Assembly: GCA_049610385.1 (NCBI GenBank)
Contig: JBMYZL010000005.1
Span: 62,001-126,000 of the forward strand
DNA length: 64,000 nucleotides
Direction of reading: 5' to 3'
DNA from: JBMYZL01 sp049610385
GTDB taxonomy: Bacteria; Bacteroidota; Bacteroidia; Flavobacteriales_D; Sanyastnellaceae
Part shown: in pieces, positions 8,266-16,102 of the stretch
How the letters are laid out: every line of letters starts with the position of its first letter
How positions within the stretch are numbered: the stretch's first letter is position 1
The notes under the pieces: model-generated
Told to the model about the DNA's origin: nothing
Seen by the model: the letters and a program-made list of their open reading frames with translations, nothing else
The model's database searches: none
Made by a program: the position numbers and the translations under genes

Positions 8266-8898
8266 ATGGAATTGCCTTCGCGTTTGATGGAAGCGGCAGT
8301 GGATCAGATTGCGTCCCTGCCTGGAATTGGTCGCAAAACCGCACTGCGATTGGCGTTGCATCTTTTGAGAAGGGATCAAGAACGCGTCGAAGGGTTTGCA
8401 CAGTCCATTCTCCAGATGCGCACGGGCGTCCGACCCTGCAAACAATGCAACAGTTTGACAGAAAACATGCTGTGTCGCGTGTGCGAGGACCCCACGCGGG
8501 ATTCAAAAATCATTTGTGTTGTCGAAGATTTGCGGGATTTGCTGGCCATTGAGTGCATCGGCTCTTTCCGCGGGAGCTACCATGTATTGGGTGGATTGAT
8601 CAGCCCCATGGATGGTGTGGGGCCCGGAGACTTGTCCATCGAAATGCTCGTGCATCGCATTCGGAACGCGCAAGAAGTAGAGAAGGAGTTGGAGACGGAA
8701 GTGATTTTTGCATTGCCCACCACCATGGAAGGCGAAACCACGTCGTTCTACTTGTACAAGCAGCTTTCGGATTTGAATGTTCGCACCACGACTTTGGCGA
8801 GGGGTGTGGCTGTGGGCGATGACTTGCAACATGCGGATGAAGCGACGTTGGACCAATCCATTCGGCGCAGGTTGCCATACGATGGCGCCGCTTCCTGA
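8266..8898 (+). CDS. recR: Recombination mediator protein RecR
   Basis: This 210-residue protein, the usual RecR length, acts with RecO (and RecF) to load RecA on gapped DNA. The N-terminal helix-hairpin-helix (LPGIGRKTALRLALHLL), the four-cysteine zinc finger (CKQC ... CRVC, residues 58-75), the Toprim domain (ICVVEDLRDLLAIE; YHVLGGLISP) and the C-terminal Walker-B-like region are all in order. It is transcribed divergently from the symporter. Downstream no intact gene follows for 445 bp, so it is probably monocistronic. Confidence 0.96.
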   Translation: MELPSRLMEAAVDQIASLPGIGRKTALRLALHLLRRDQERVEGFAQSILQMRTGVRPCKQCNSLTENMLCRVCEDPTRDSKIICVVEDLRDLLAIECIGSFRGSYHVLGGLISPMDGVGPGDLSIEMLVHRIRNAQEVEKELETEVIFALPTTMEGETTSFYLYKQLSDLNVRTTTLARGVAVGDDLQHADEATLDQSIRRRLPYDGAAS

Positions 8899-8899
8899 G

Positions 8900-9328
8900 T
8901 CATTCGGTGATGGCTTTTTTTGAATCAGGGTGTGCAAAGATGGAAATGAGGTGAGGACGGTACTTTTGTATGCACGGGTGCCATTCCATCAATAGGCTGC
9001 CGGCTTCAGTCGCCGGGTCTGTTAAGTTCCACGTGCGGGCCTCCGATGGTTCTGATGTCTATGAAAATGTAAATGCCTGGAATTCTCAGCCGTCGAGAAA
9101 GAGTCCAGTATTGAGGAAAGCCATCAAGTCGGATTACATGCCACAGTCATCGGCATCCCGATTGAATCCTGTTGAAGATGGTTAGCAAATGGATTCTTCT
9201 GCGGGGACCCTGCAGGCCACGAACAATGGCATCAGAGCCATATGGGTTATCCCCTTTTTCATGGCTTCGAGAATGCGCAATTTTGCCATGATGCCCTCGT
9301 TCAGTCTGTCGTAAACTTGTGGTTTCAT
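8900..9328 (-). pseudogene. Decayed lipoprotein gene (several in-frame stops)
   Basis: The 445 bp between recR and the glycosyltransferase contain no intact gene. On the minus strand, the frame from ATG 9328 (or 9289, or 9262) to TGA 8900 shows a lipoprotein-like start (MKKGITHMALMPLFVAC with a C lipobox) and a protein-like C-terminal stretch of about 50 residues (ARTWNLTDPATEAGSLLMEW ... KKAITE). They are in the same phase but separated by four stop codons. The stop lies 2 bp beyond the recR stop, as expected for a convergent neighbour. The alternative is chance openness. An exact TACTTTTG promoter-like box also occurs at 8961-8968 on the plus strand with no supported gene behind it (a 71-codon frame starts at 8970). 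Confidence 0.4.
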
Positions 9329-9343
9329 CTTCAACGATCGGCT

Positions 9344-11287
9344 TTGGACCTCTCCGTTATCATCGTCAATTACAATGTGGAGTCATTTCTCTCCCAATGT
9401 TTGGTCTCGGTGGATCGAGCGGTTCAAGCGATGTCTGACCGCGGCTTGAAGGCAGAAGTGTTTGTGGTGGACAATCGGTCTGTGGATGGCAGTTGTGCTC
9501 GTGTCCGACGCGATTTCCCCTGGGTGCAATTGGAAGCTTTGGATGAGAATTTGGGCTTTGCCAAAGCAAACAACTTGGCCATTCGGAAATCCACAGGACG
9601 ATGGGTGCTTCTCTTGAATCCCGACACCCTGGTTCGAGAGGATACGTTTTGGAAAGTGATGTCCTTCGTTGATTCTTGCCCTCGATTGGGCGGTTTGGGT
9701 GTGCCCATGGTGGATGGTGATGGCCGTTTTCTCCCGGAGTCCAAACGTGGTCGACCTACACCCAGTGCGTCATTTTGGAAAATCACGGGTCTGTATCGTT
9801 TGTCCCCACGCTCCGAGCGATTGAATCGGTATTACATGGGGCATCTGTCTTCAGATGAAAATGCTCAAATCGAAGTGCTTTCTGGGGCGTTTATGTGGAT
9901 GCGGAGGGAGACTTTGGACCAAGTTGGACTTTTAGATGAGCGGTACTTTATGTACGGAGAAGACATCGATTTGAGTGTGCGCATTGCGGATGGTGGATGG
10001 GAAAACCACTACTATGCGGGCACCTCCATTGTTCATTACAAAGGAGAGAGCACGAAAAAGGGTTCTTTGAATTATGTCCTGGTATTTTACAAGGCCATGC
10101 TCATCTATGCAGAGCAGCATCTTGCAGGTCGCCAAGCTTGGTTGTTTCATCAGTTGATTTCACTGGCCATATACATGCGTGCAGGCATGGCCATGGGCGC
10201 TCGACTCGTCAATCGTTTTGGGTTGCAAGTATTGGAATGGGCTTTGATGCTTGGGGCTTTGGGGGGGACCTTGAATTTGTACTCCCGATTTTCTGGCATC
10301 CCATACGATTGGGAGCGTGCCTGGCCTTCGATGGGCATCTATGCCTTGGTGTGGACATGCTCCTTGGCGTGGTCCGGCGGCTACGATCGGCCTTGGCAAC
10401 GGATGTCCATGGCCCGAGGAGTTTTGCTGGGATCTGTATTGCTGCTCGTGGCCTACGGCCTACTGCCTAATCAATTGCGGTTTTCTCGGGCTTTGCTGCT
10501 GATGGGCACCGTGGAAGTGTTGATCATCACCCAAGTTTTGCGCATGATTTTCAATCGTTCAGGATTCTTGAAATCCAAGGCCAATCGCCAACTGATAGTG
10601 GCCTCCCCGACGGAGCAAAAGGCCATTATCGAATTGATGAATGGCTTGCTTGGAAATGAGTCCAACGCGACCCCGCGCATCGCTTTGCATCCGCATGATG
10701 ATGGGCAAGGATTTCCTGACTTCGTCGGAAATGCAGAGGATCTTTCTGAAGCCATGCGCGTGCACCGCATCGAAGAGGTGATTTTCAGTGGTCGTGAATT
10801 GTCAATGGCCAGAATCATTGATTTGATGTCCGCGGCGGCCGGTTCCGAAGCCAAATTTCGCATCGCTTGGACAGAAGACAGTCACCTGATTGGGGCTGGG
10901 GGGCCCGTGACCGATCCCTTGACCGATTTGGCTCGGTCCATGAACCGAAGGAGTGCCAAACGATCGAAGCGCACCTTTGACATATTGCTGACGCTTGGAT
11001 TGTGGGCCACCGCACCAGTTTGGGTGGTTTCTGGCCGTGGCATTTGGTTGCGTCATGCGTTGCGGGTTTTGTTGTTGGGCCAAACTTGGGTGGGATATGC
11101 GGGCAGTGGGGAGGGGCTTCCGGAGTTGCCCAAATCCTTGGTGCCCAGGACGTGGAGTGGTGACAAGCGGGTGGTCCGTCGCATGGATTTGGCGTATGCC
11201 AGAGATTATCGCATGCGAACTGACTTGGTGGTCATCCGGGAAGCCTTAATTTCGCGGAGCGCAATACATCGCCATGGCATCAATTGA
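9344..11287 (+). CDS. Family 2 glycosyltransferase fused to a membrane domain resembling a degenerate sugar-phosphate transferase
   Basis: This protein is about 647 residues long if TTG 9344 is the start; the frame is open further upstream, and near-consensus TAAACTTG at 9312-9319 supports a start near 9344. Residues 1-250 form a rhamnosyltransferase-like GT2 domain: SVIIVNYNVE, VVDNRSVDGS, ENLGFAKANN, LLNPDT, and GAFMWMRRE followed by YGEDIDLSVR. About four membrane helices follow (residues 275-405), then a Rossmann-like segment (RQLIVASPTEQK) and a C-terminal part like polyprenyl-phosphate sugar transferases (KRTFDILLTLG, and a closing LAYARDYRMRTDL). The catalytic acidic motif and the VGPRP motif of those transferases are not recognisable. 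It probably builds a surface polysaccharide. The E2 gene starts 14 bp before its stop. Confidence 0.82.
   Translation: MDLSVIIVNYNVESFLSQCLVSVDRAVQAMSDRGLKAEVFVVDNRSVDGSCARVRRDFPWVQLEALDENLGFAKANNLAIRKSTGRWVLLLNPDTLVREDTFWKVMSFVDSCPRLGGLGVPMVDGDGRFLPESKRGRPTPSASFWKITGLYRLSPRSERLNRYYMGHLSSDENAQIEVLSGAFMWMRRETLDQVGLLDERYFMYGEDIDLSVRIADGGWENHYYAGTSIVHYKGESTKKGSLNYVLVFYKAMLIYAEQHLAGRQAWLFHQLISLAIYMRAGMAMGARLVNRFGLQVLEWALMLGALGGTLNLYSRFSGIPYDWERAWPSMGIYALVWTCSLAWSGGYDRPWQRMSMARGVLLGSVLLLVAYGLLPNQLRFSRALLLMGTVEVLIITQVLRMIFNRSGFLKSKANRQLIVASPTEQKAIIELMNGLLGNESNATPRIALHPHDDGQGFPDFVGNAEDLSEAMRVHRIEEVIFSGRELSMARIIDLMSAAAGSEAKFRIAWTEDSHLIGAGGPVTDPLTDLARSMNRRSAKRSKRTFDILLTLGLWATAPVWVVSGRGIWLRHALRVLLLGQTWVGYAGSGEGLPELPKSLVPRTWSGDKRVVRRMDLAYARDYRMRTDLVVIREALISRSAIHRHGIN
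11247..11254 (+). promoter_or_regulatory. -7-like box (TAATTTCG) upstream of the E2 gene
   Basis: TAATTTCG fits TAnnTTYG and lies inside the last codons of the glycosyltransferase gene, 19 bases before the ATG at 11274. It would give a leader of about 13 nt and let the E2 gene be transcribed independently. Confidence 0.4.
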
Positions 11288-12614
11288 AATTCTGCTCCCG
11301 AAAATGGGAGAAAGTGTGGCAGAGGCCACAATCACCAAACTGGTCGCTTCCATCGGGGAAACCATCGAAGCCGATGAGCCTCTAGTGGAAATTGCGACGG
11401 ACAAAGTGGACAGTGAAGTGCCCGCGCCTGAAGACGGGACGGTGGTGGAGTGGTTGGTGGAAGAAGGAGACACTGTTGCTGTCGGTCAGCCGATTGCTCG
11501 GTTCAGTACAGATGGGGAAGTCGATTCTGCGGTGCCAGAGGCGAGTGCCCCTTCACAAGCAGACCCAGCACCTGCGCCTGTTTTGGCTGCACCAGTGCCC
11601 ACAAAGCCACAAGACTTTTCACCTGCGGAGCCAGGTGATAAGCCGTCAAGGATGGGTGAGAGTGGACGCTTTTATTCGCCGCTTGTTCGCAGCATTGCTG
11701 AAGCAGAGGGCATCGGAATGAATGAGTTGGAAACTGTGACTGGCACTGGGGCAGAAGGACGTGTGACGAAAAAAGACATCATGGCTTATCTGGCGCACCG
11801 AGGTCAAGAGGTAGCCACATCGCGTTCAAACCAACCAGAGGTTCCGCCATCTCCTCAGCCTGCCGTCCCGAAGACTGTTGCACCAGCGGTCTCGATGTCA
11901 GGTGAGGATGAGATTGTAGAGATGGACCGGATGCGGAAGATGATTGCCGACCACATGGTCCGTTCTGTGCAAACCAGTCCACATGTGACTAGTTTCGTTG
12001 AAGCCGATGTCACGCGATTGGTGCAATGGCGGAACCAGAACAAGCGTGCCTTTGAAGAGAAATATGGGGAGAAATTGACATTCACCCCAATGCTCGCGGA
12101 GGCCATTGTGCGGGCAATTCAGGATTTTCCCGGGGTGAATGCGAGTGTGGATGGGGATCGAATCATCATGCGTAAAAACATCAATTTGGGCATGGCGGCT
12201 GCTTTGCCTTCAGGAAATTTGATTGTGCCCGTCATCAAAAATGCCGATCGATTGAATTTGGTGGGCTTGACCCAAACGGTGAATGATTTGGCGGCTCGTG
12301 CGCGGGCGGGAAAACTGGGTCCGGACGACATCGCAGGGGGAACCTATACCATGTCCAATGTGGGGACCTTTGGCAACGTGATGGGCACACCAATCATCAA
12401 CCAACCGCAAGTGGCGATTTTGGCATTGGGTGCAATTCGCAAGAAGCCGGCGGTCATTGAAACACCAGAAGGAGACGTGATTGCTGTCCGACACATGATG
12501 TTCCTGAGTCACAGCTATGATCACCGGGTGGTGGATGGCATGTTGGGGGGCAGTTTTGTTCGTCGTGTTGCTGATTACTTGGAGTCTTTTGACATCAATC
12601 GCCCCATCCACTGA
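11274..12614 (+). CDS. 2-oxoacid dehydrogenase E2 component (dihydrolipoyl acyltransferase)
   Basis: This 446-residue protein forms the core of a 2-oxoacid dehydrogenase complex and passes the acyl group from lipoyl-lysine to CoA. In order: one lipoyl domain (residues 1-78, lipoyl-Lys in EIATDKVDSEV), an Ala/Pro-rich linker, a peripheral-subunit-binding domain (residues 135-170, SPLVRSIAEAEGI ... GRVTKKDI), a second linker, and the catalytic domain from about 215 with the C-terminal SYDHRVVDGMLGG motif (His and Asp of the active site). The sequence resembles the branched-chain or general Bacteroidota E2 more than a two- or three-lipoyl pyruvate E2. No E1 or E3 gene is adjacent, so the exact complex is not settled. 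Confidence 0.93.
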   Translation: MASIEILLPKMGESVAEATITKLVASIGETIEADEPLVEIATDKVDSEVPAPEDGTVVEWLVEEGDTVAVGQPIARFSTDGEVDSAVPEASAPSQADPAPAPVLAAPVPTKPQDFSPAEPGDKPSRMGESGRFYSPLVRSIAEAEGIGMNELETVTGTGAEGRVTKKDIMAYLAHRGQEVATSRSNQPEVPPSPQPAVPKTVAPAVSMSGEDEIVEMDRMRKMIADHMVRSVQTSPHVTSFVEADVTRLVQWRNQNKRAFEEKYGEKLTFTPMLAEAIVRAIQDFPGVNASVDGDRIIMRKNINLGMAAALPSGNLIVPVIKNADRLNLVGLTQTVNDLAARARAGKLGPDDIAGGTYTMSNVGTFGNVMGTPIINQPQVAILALGAIRKKPAVIETPEGDVIAVRHMMFLSHSYDHRVVDGMLGGSFVRRVADYLESFDINRPIH

Positions 12615-13480
12615 TGAAGTTGACCGAGGAACAAACGGCGCTGCTGGCCCAATTGAAGTTGCGGCGGCCATTGGTGGTTTTTGATTTGGAAACCACGGGG
12701 ACGGATATCTCCAAGGACCGCATTGTGGAGATCGCCATGGTGAAGGTGAATCCCGATGGGAGTTTGGTCAAGAAGCCCGAATCTCGGGGACCTGGAAATC
12801 GTTTGTTGATTCACCCGGAATGTCCAATTCCACCTGAATCCAGTGCCATCCACGGGATATACGATGAAGATGTCAAGGACAAACCCACATTTCGCCAGTA
12901 TGCCAAAAACATGTTTAAGTTTTTGATGGGGTGTGATTTGGCTGGATTCAATTCAAATCGATTTGATGTGCCTTTTTTGGCAGAAGAATTTCTTCGAGCA
13001 GGCATTGAATTTTCGGTGGAAGACCGCAACCTCATTGATGTTCAAAACATCTTTCACAAGATGGAGCAAAGGACACTTCGAGCGGCTTACAAATTTTATT
13101 GTGGCAAAGAGTTGGACGGTGCGCATGAAGCCTTGCCAGATACAGAGGCCACCTTGGAGATTCTTTTGGCGCAATTGTCGCGTTATGAGAATGAAACCAC
13201 CTTGGACAGTCATGGTGAACCCTTGGGCCCAGTACCGCATGACATGGATGAATTGGCGGGATTCTGTGCTCGACAAAAAGTTGCTGATTTGGCCGGTCGA
13301 TTGGTTTACGATGATGAAGGCGAGGTTTGTTTTGGATTTGGGAAGCACAAGGACAAAAGGGTCAAGGAAATCTTGCAATCAGACTCGGGCTATTACAGTT
13401 GGATGATGCGCGGGGACTTTCCGCAATACACCAAACGCAAATTGCAAGCAGTCTATGAATCCATGAAATCCGGAGCATGA
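12614..13480 (+). CDS. DEDDh 3'-5' exonuclease with ExoX-like C-terminal domain
   Basis: This 288-residue protein has an N-terminal DnaQ-like exonuclease domain: VVFDLETTGTD (Asp and Glu of Exo I), FNSNRFDVPFLAEEF (Exo II) and the HEALPDTEAT signature of DEDDh enzymes (Exo III). The last 60 residues (CFGFGKHKDKRVKEI ... SWMMRGDFPQYTK) match the small C-terminal domain seen after exodeoxyribonuclease X and related DnaQ proteins. It could proofread or take part in DNA repair. It begins at the E2 stop (TGATG, 1 bp overlap) and overlaps the next glycosyltransferase by 4 bp, so the run is translationally coupled although the functions look unrelated. Confidence 0.88.
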   Translation: MKLTEEQTALLAQLKLRRPLVVFDLETTGTDISKDRIVEIAMVKVNPDGSLVKKPESRGPGNRLLIHPECPIPPESSAIHGIYDEDVKDKPTFRQYAKNMFKFLMGCDLAGFNSNRFDVPFLAEEFLRAGIEFSVEDRNLIDVQNIFHKMEQRTLRAAYKFYCGKELDGAHEALPDTEATLEILLAQLSRYENETTLDSHGEPLGPVPHDMDELAGFCARQKVADLAGRLVYDDEGEVCFGFGKHKDKRVKEILQSDSGYYSWMMRGDFPQYTKRKLQAVYESMKSGA

Positions 13481-14640
13481 CCGGTTCGCAGGCACGGAAC
13501 AAGGTCATCTGGGTCTTGGTTTCGAACGACCTGACGCATGATCAGCGGGTGTTGAAAACCTGTGAGACCTTGGAAGCGGCGGGCTATGTTCCCCATCTGG
13601 TGGGTCGGTTGTTGCCAGGTTCAATGCCTGCCCCTGCGCAATTTCCATGTCACCGGTTGAGGTTACCGTTTCATCGAGGCGCCCTGTTTTATGCCGTTTT
13701 GCAGGTGCGGTTGTGGTGGTTTTTGTTGAAGAGGGCCAGAGGATCTGGTGGCATTTGGGCCAATGATTTGGACACGTTGTGGCCTGCATTTTCTGTGGCC
13801 AAATGGCTCAGATTGCCTTTGATGTACGACAGCCATGAGTTGTTTACCGAGTCGGCTGGCTTGACAGGGAGACCATTTCCCAAAAAAGTATGGGAACATG
13901 TGGAAGGACATTTGCTGCCCAAACTCCCGGTGATGACAACTGTGAATGCTTCCATAGCGGATGTATTTGTCCAGCGATATGGAAGCGGCCGTGTGGGGCG
14001 ACCCTTGGTGGTTCGGAACATGCCTCGGCTTCATCAGTCTGGAGGGGCATTGCGAGAATTCGGCATTGAAGAATGGATTGCCATGGGCTTCAATCCATCA
14101 GGTGGCCCCATGGGCATCATCCAAGGTGCATTTTTGGATGTGGATCGCGGGGTCAAAGAGGCTGTGGCTGTTTTGGGCGTTCGCCCCGAATGGGAATTGG
14201 CGGTTGTGGGGGCGGGTCCAGAATGGGAGTGGGCTATGGGGCAAGTGCATCGATTCCCCGGTCGACTGCATGTGCTTCCCAAGATTCCATACAGTGCTTT
14301 GCGTCAAATCACAGTTCGTGCCGATTGGGGGTATTCTTTGGACAAACCAGTTCATGGCAACTACATCATGAGCTTGCCGAACAAATTGTTCGATTATATT
14401 CATGCCGGTATTCCTGTGGTGGCAAGCCCCATGGTGGAGGTGAAACGAATTGTGTCCGATCATGAAATCGGTGCATTGATTGAAAGCCATGCGCCACAAG
14501 ACATCGCATCCGCAGCAGAGCTTGTTCTATCTCGGCCGAAGGACTTTTGGCGGCAAAAATGTGAAAAGGCAGCTGCGCTATTGAATTGGGAGGCAGAAGA
14601 GCCAGTGATTCGAGAGGCGCTCCGCCGTGCGGGGTTTTAG
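13477..14640 (+). CDS. Family 4-like glycosyltransferase (GT-B fold)
   Basis: This is a 387-residue predicted cytoplasmic or membrane-associated enzyme. The N-terminal domain has VLVSNDLTHDQRVLKTCETL and the ANDLDTLWPAF and YDSHELFTES motifs common in Bacteroidota glycosyltransferases. The C-terminal nucleotide-sugar domain has LPNKLFDYIHAGIPVVAS, the position of the donor-binding acidic residue. It probably adds a sugar to a surface glycan or glycolipid. It overlaps the exonuclease gene by 4 bp and ends 4 bp before the convergent GT2 gene, with no room for a terminator between the two stops. Confidence 0.88.
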   Translation: MTGSQARNKVIWVLVSNDLTHDQRVLKTCETLEAAGYVPHLVGRLLPGSMPAPAQFPCHRLRLPFHRGALFYAVLQVRLWWFLLKRARGSGGIWANDLDTLWPAFSVAKWLRLPLMYDSHELFTESAGLTGRPFPKKVWEHVEGHLLPKLPVMTTVNASIADVFVQRYGSGRVGRPLVVRNMPRLHQSGGALREFGIEEWIAMGFNPSGGPMGIIQGAFLDVDRGVKEAVAVLGVRPEWELAVVGAGPEWEWAMGQVHRFPGRLHVLPKIPYSALRQITVRADWGYSLDKPVHGNYIMSLPNKLFDYIHAGIPVVASPMVEVKRIVSDHEIGALIESHAPQDIASAAELVLSRPKDFWRQKCEKAAALLNWEAEEPVIREALRRAGF

Positions 14641-14644
14641 TTTT

Positions 14645-15385
14645 TCAAGCGAGTTTCTTGAAGGCAAATTTGGCAGGCAGCCAGATCAAATGCAGCCAAC
14701 CAGCCCACAGGGGAAGCAATTTTCGTTTGAAGGACCATTCTTCGTGGTAGAGCGCTGAATTGAACTGCCTGGATAAGCCACCACTTGCACAAGTGGTCAG
14801 GGGCGATGATGAAGGGGTCATCTTCCGGCCTTCCAGCCACCTCTCCAATACCCACTTGTAATCCGCCAAAACACGCATGCTTTCATCAAAAGGTGCCTCA
14901 TCGAACCAGGATCGAGGTGACAAAAGACCTTGGTGATGAATGGTGTTTTGCCACATCAACCTGTATCCCCACTTGGGTCGAATGACATCTGGTACACCGG
15001 CTTCGCGATCTGCGCCCATCGACACCGAGAAGGCGAACAGGGTCTCGCAATCATGATCTGAAGCCTTTTGAAGCCATGTGGTTAAGGTGTTTTCATGGAT
15101 GACATCTCCAGCTCCAAGGAACAACACCCAAATTCCACTTCCGGCTTGCACTCCTTGATTCATGGCAGGGTAGACACCCGAGCGAGATCCTGAACATAAG
15201 TGAATGGAATTCAACTCTTCCGGTGTTAATTTTTGGCGAATCTCGTCGCCAGTTTCATCCGTTCCATCCACCACCACCACCTCGAGTTCATGCCGGGAAA
15301 ACCGCCGCAAAGAAGACAGTGTCTTGGATAGGCCATCCAAGTTGTCCTTGACCGGCAACACCACGGTGAGAATGGGGCTTTCCAT
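14645..15385 (-). CDS. Family 2 glycosyltransferase
   Basis: This 246-residue GT-A enzyme reads VVLPVKDNLDGL near its start, VVVVDGTDETGD where the nucleotide-binding acidic residues lie, SRSGVYPAMNQGV (the acceptor-side motif of WcaE/PglI-like GT2 enzymes), FLGAGDVI as the DxD equivalent, and NTIHHQGLLSP. The C-terminus has a short hydrophobic stretch (LLPLWAGWLHLIWLP) that may associate with the membrane. It is the last gene of the minus-strand run M16-M16-FtsE-GT2 and starts 19 bp after ftsE. Its sugar and acceptor are unknown. Confidence 0.88.
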   Translation of the reverse strand: MESPILTVVLPVKDNLDGLSKTLSSLRRFSRHELEVVVVDGTDETGDEIRQKLTPEELNSIHLCSGSRSGVYPAMNQGVQAGSGIWVLFLGAGDVIHENTLTTWLQKASDHDCETLFAFSVSMGADREAGVPDVIRPKWGYRLMWQNTIHHQGLLSPRSWFDEAPFDESMRVLADYKWVLERWLEGRKMTPSSSPLTTCASGGLSRQFNSALYHEEWSFKRKLLPLWAGWLHLIWLPAKFAFKKLA

Positions 15386-15404
15386 GAGGAAAAAGCGGTT
15401 GGGG

Positions 15405-16091
15405 TTAAACTTCGTGGACTTTGCCTTTGCCCACCATGAGCACCCTTCCTGGGCATTTGTCCAATGACGCGTGGTTGTGGGTCGCCATCAGAACGGAGCG
15501 ATTCTCGGCCACCAGACCATGAAGCAAATCCATGATTTCTTCTGTCGTCGAGGGGTCGAGGTTCCCGGTGGGCTCGTCTGCCAACATCAAAGCAGGCCGA
15601 TTGAGCAGCGCCCTGGCGATGGCCACACGCTGTTGTTCACCACCGCTCAATTCATGAGGGTGTTTGTAGCCCTTGGCGCCCAAGCCCACAGCTTCGAGAC
15701 ATGTATCCATGCGTTTTTTCATGTCTTGTTTGGATTTCCAGCCTGTGGCTTTGAGCACAAAACTGAGGTTGTCCAAAACGGTTCGGTCTGGCAACAACGC
15801 AAAGTTTTGAAAAACGATGCCCAGCCTTCGACGCAAGGAATGAACATTGCGGTGATTGATGTCACCCAATTCCAAATCACAAACTTGTCCGTGGCCATGA
15901 GTCAGTGGCAAATCTCCATACAAGGCCCGGAGCAACGAACTCTTGCCGCTGCCTGTTTTTCCCACGAGATAGAGAAATTCCCCTTCGTGAATGGTCAAAC
16001 TGACATCTTTGAGAACGAGGTGTTCGGCTTGTTGAATGCTCGCCTCCTTCAATTCAACCAAAACCTTTCGGTTTTCGCCCATTTTCTCCAT
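15405..16091 (-). CDS. ftsE: FtsE-type cell-division ABC transporter ATPase
   Basis: This protein has about 228 residues from ATG 16091; the frame extends to a TTG at 16106 that overlaps the previous stop, and ATG 16082 is also possible. Walker A is VGKTGSGKSSLL, the Q-loop is GIVFQNFALLPDRTVLDNLSF, the signature is LSGGEQQRVAIARAL, and Walker B is LMLADEPTGNLDP, with a switch His in ATHNH. The FQNF-LLPDRTV wording is typical of FtsE, which with FtsX controls peptidoglycan hydrolysis at division. The permease FtsX is not in the window; in Bacteroidota it is often elsewhere. The gene follows two M16 peptidase genes with no gap. Confidence 0.87.
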   Translation of the reverse strand: MEKMGENRKVLVELKEASIQQAEHLVLKDVSLTIHEGEFLYLVGKTGSGKSSLLRALYGDLPLTHGHGQVCDLELGDINHRNVHSLRRRLGIVFQNFALLPDRTVLDNLSFVLKATGWKSKQDMKKRMDTCLEAVGLGAKGYKHPHELSGGEQQRVAIARALLNRPALMLADEPTGNLDPSTTEEIMDLLHGLVAENRSVLMATHNHASLDKCPGRVLMVGKGKVHEV

Positions 16092-16102
16092 GGAAATTGA
16101 GG

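Noticed and set aside
9113..9125. GAGGAAAG string suggestive of RNase P RNA
   Set aside because: The following bases do not continue the conserved RNase P core and no pairing partner region is present.
8970..9185. 71-codon plus-strand frame after the exact TACTTTTG box
   Set aside because: The ATG lies two bases after the box, upstream of the expected transcription start, and the peptide resembles nothing; the same region shows decayed coding signs on the minus strand.
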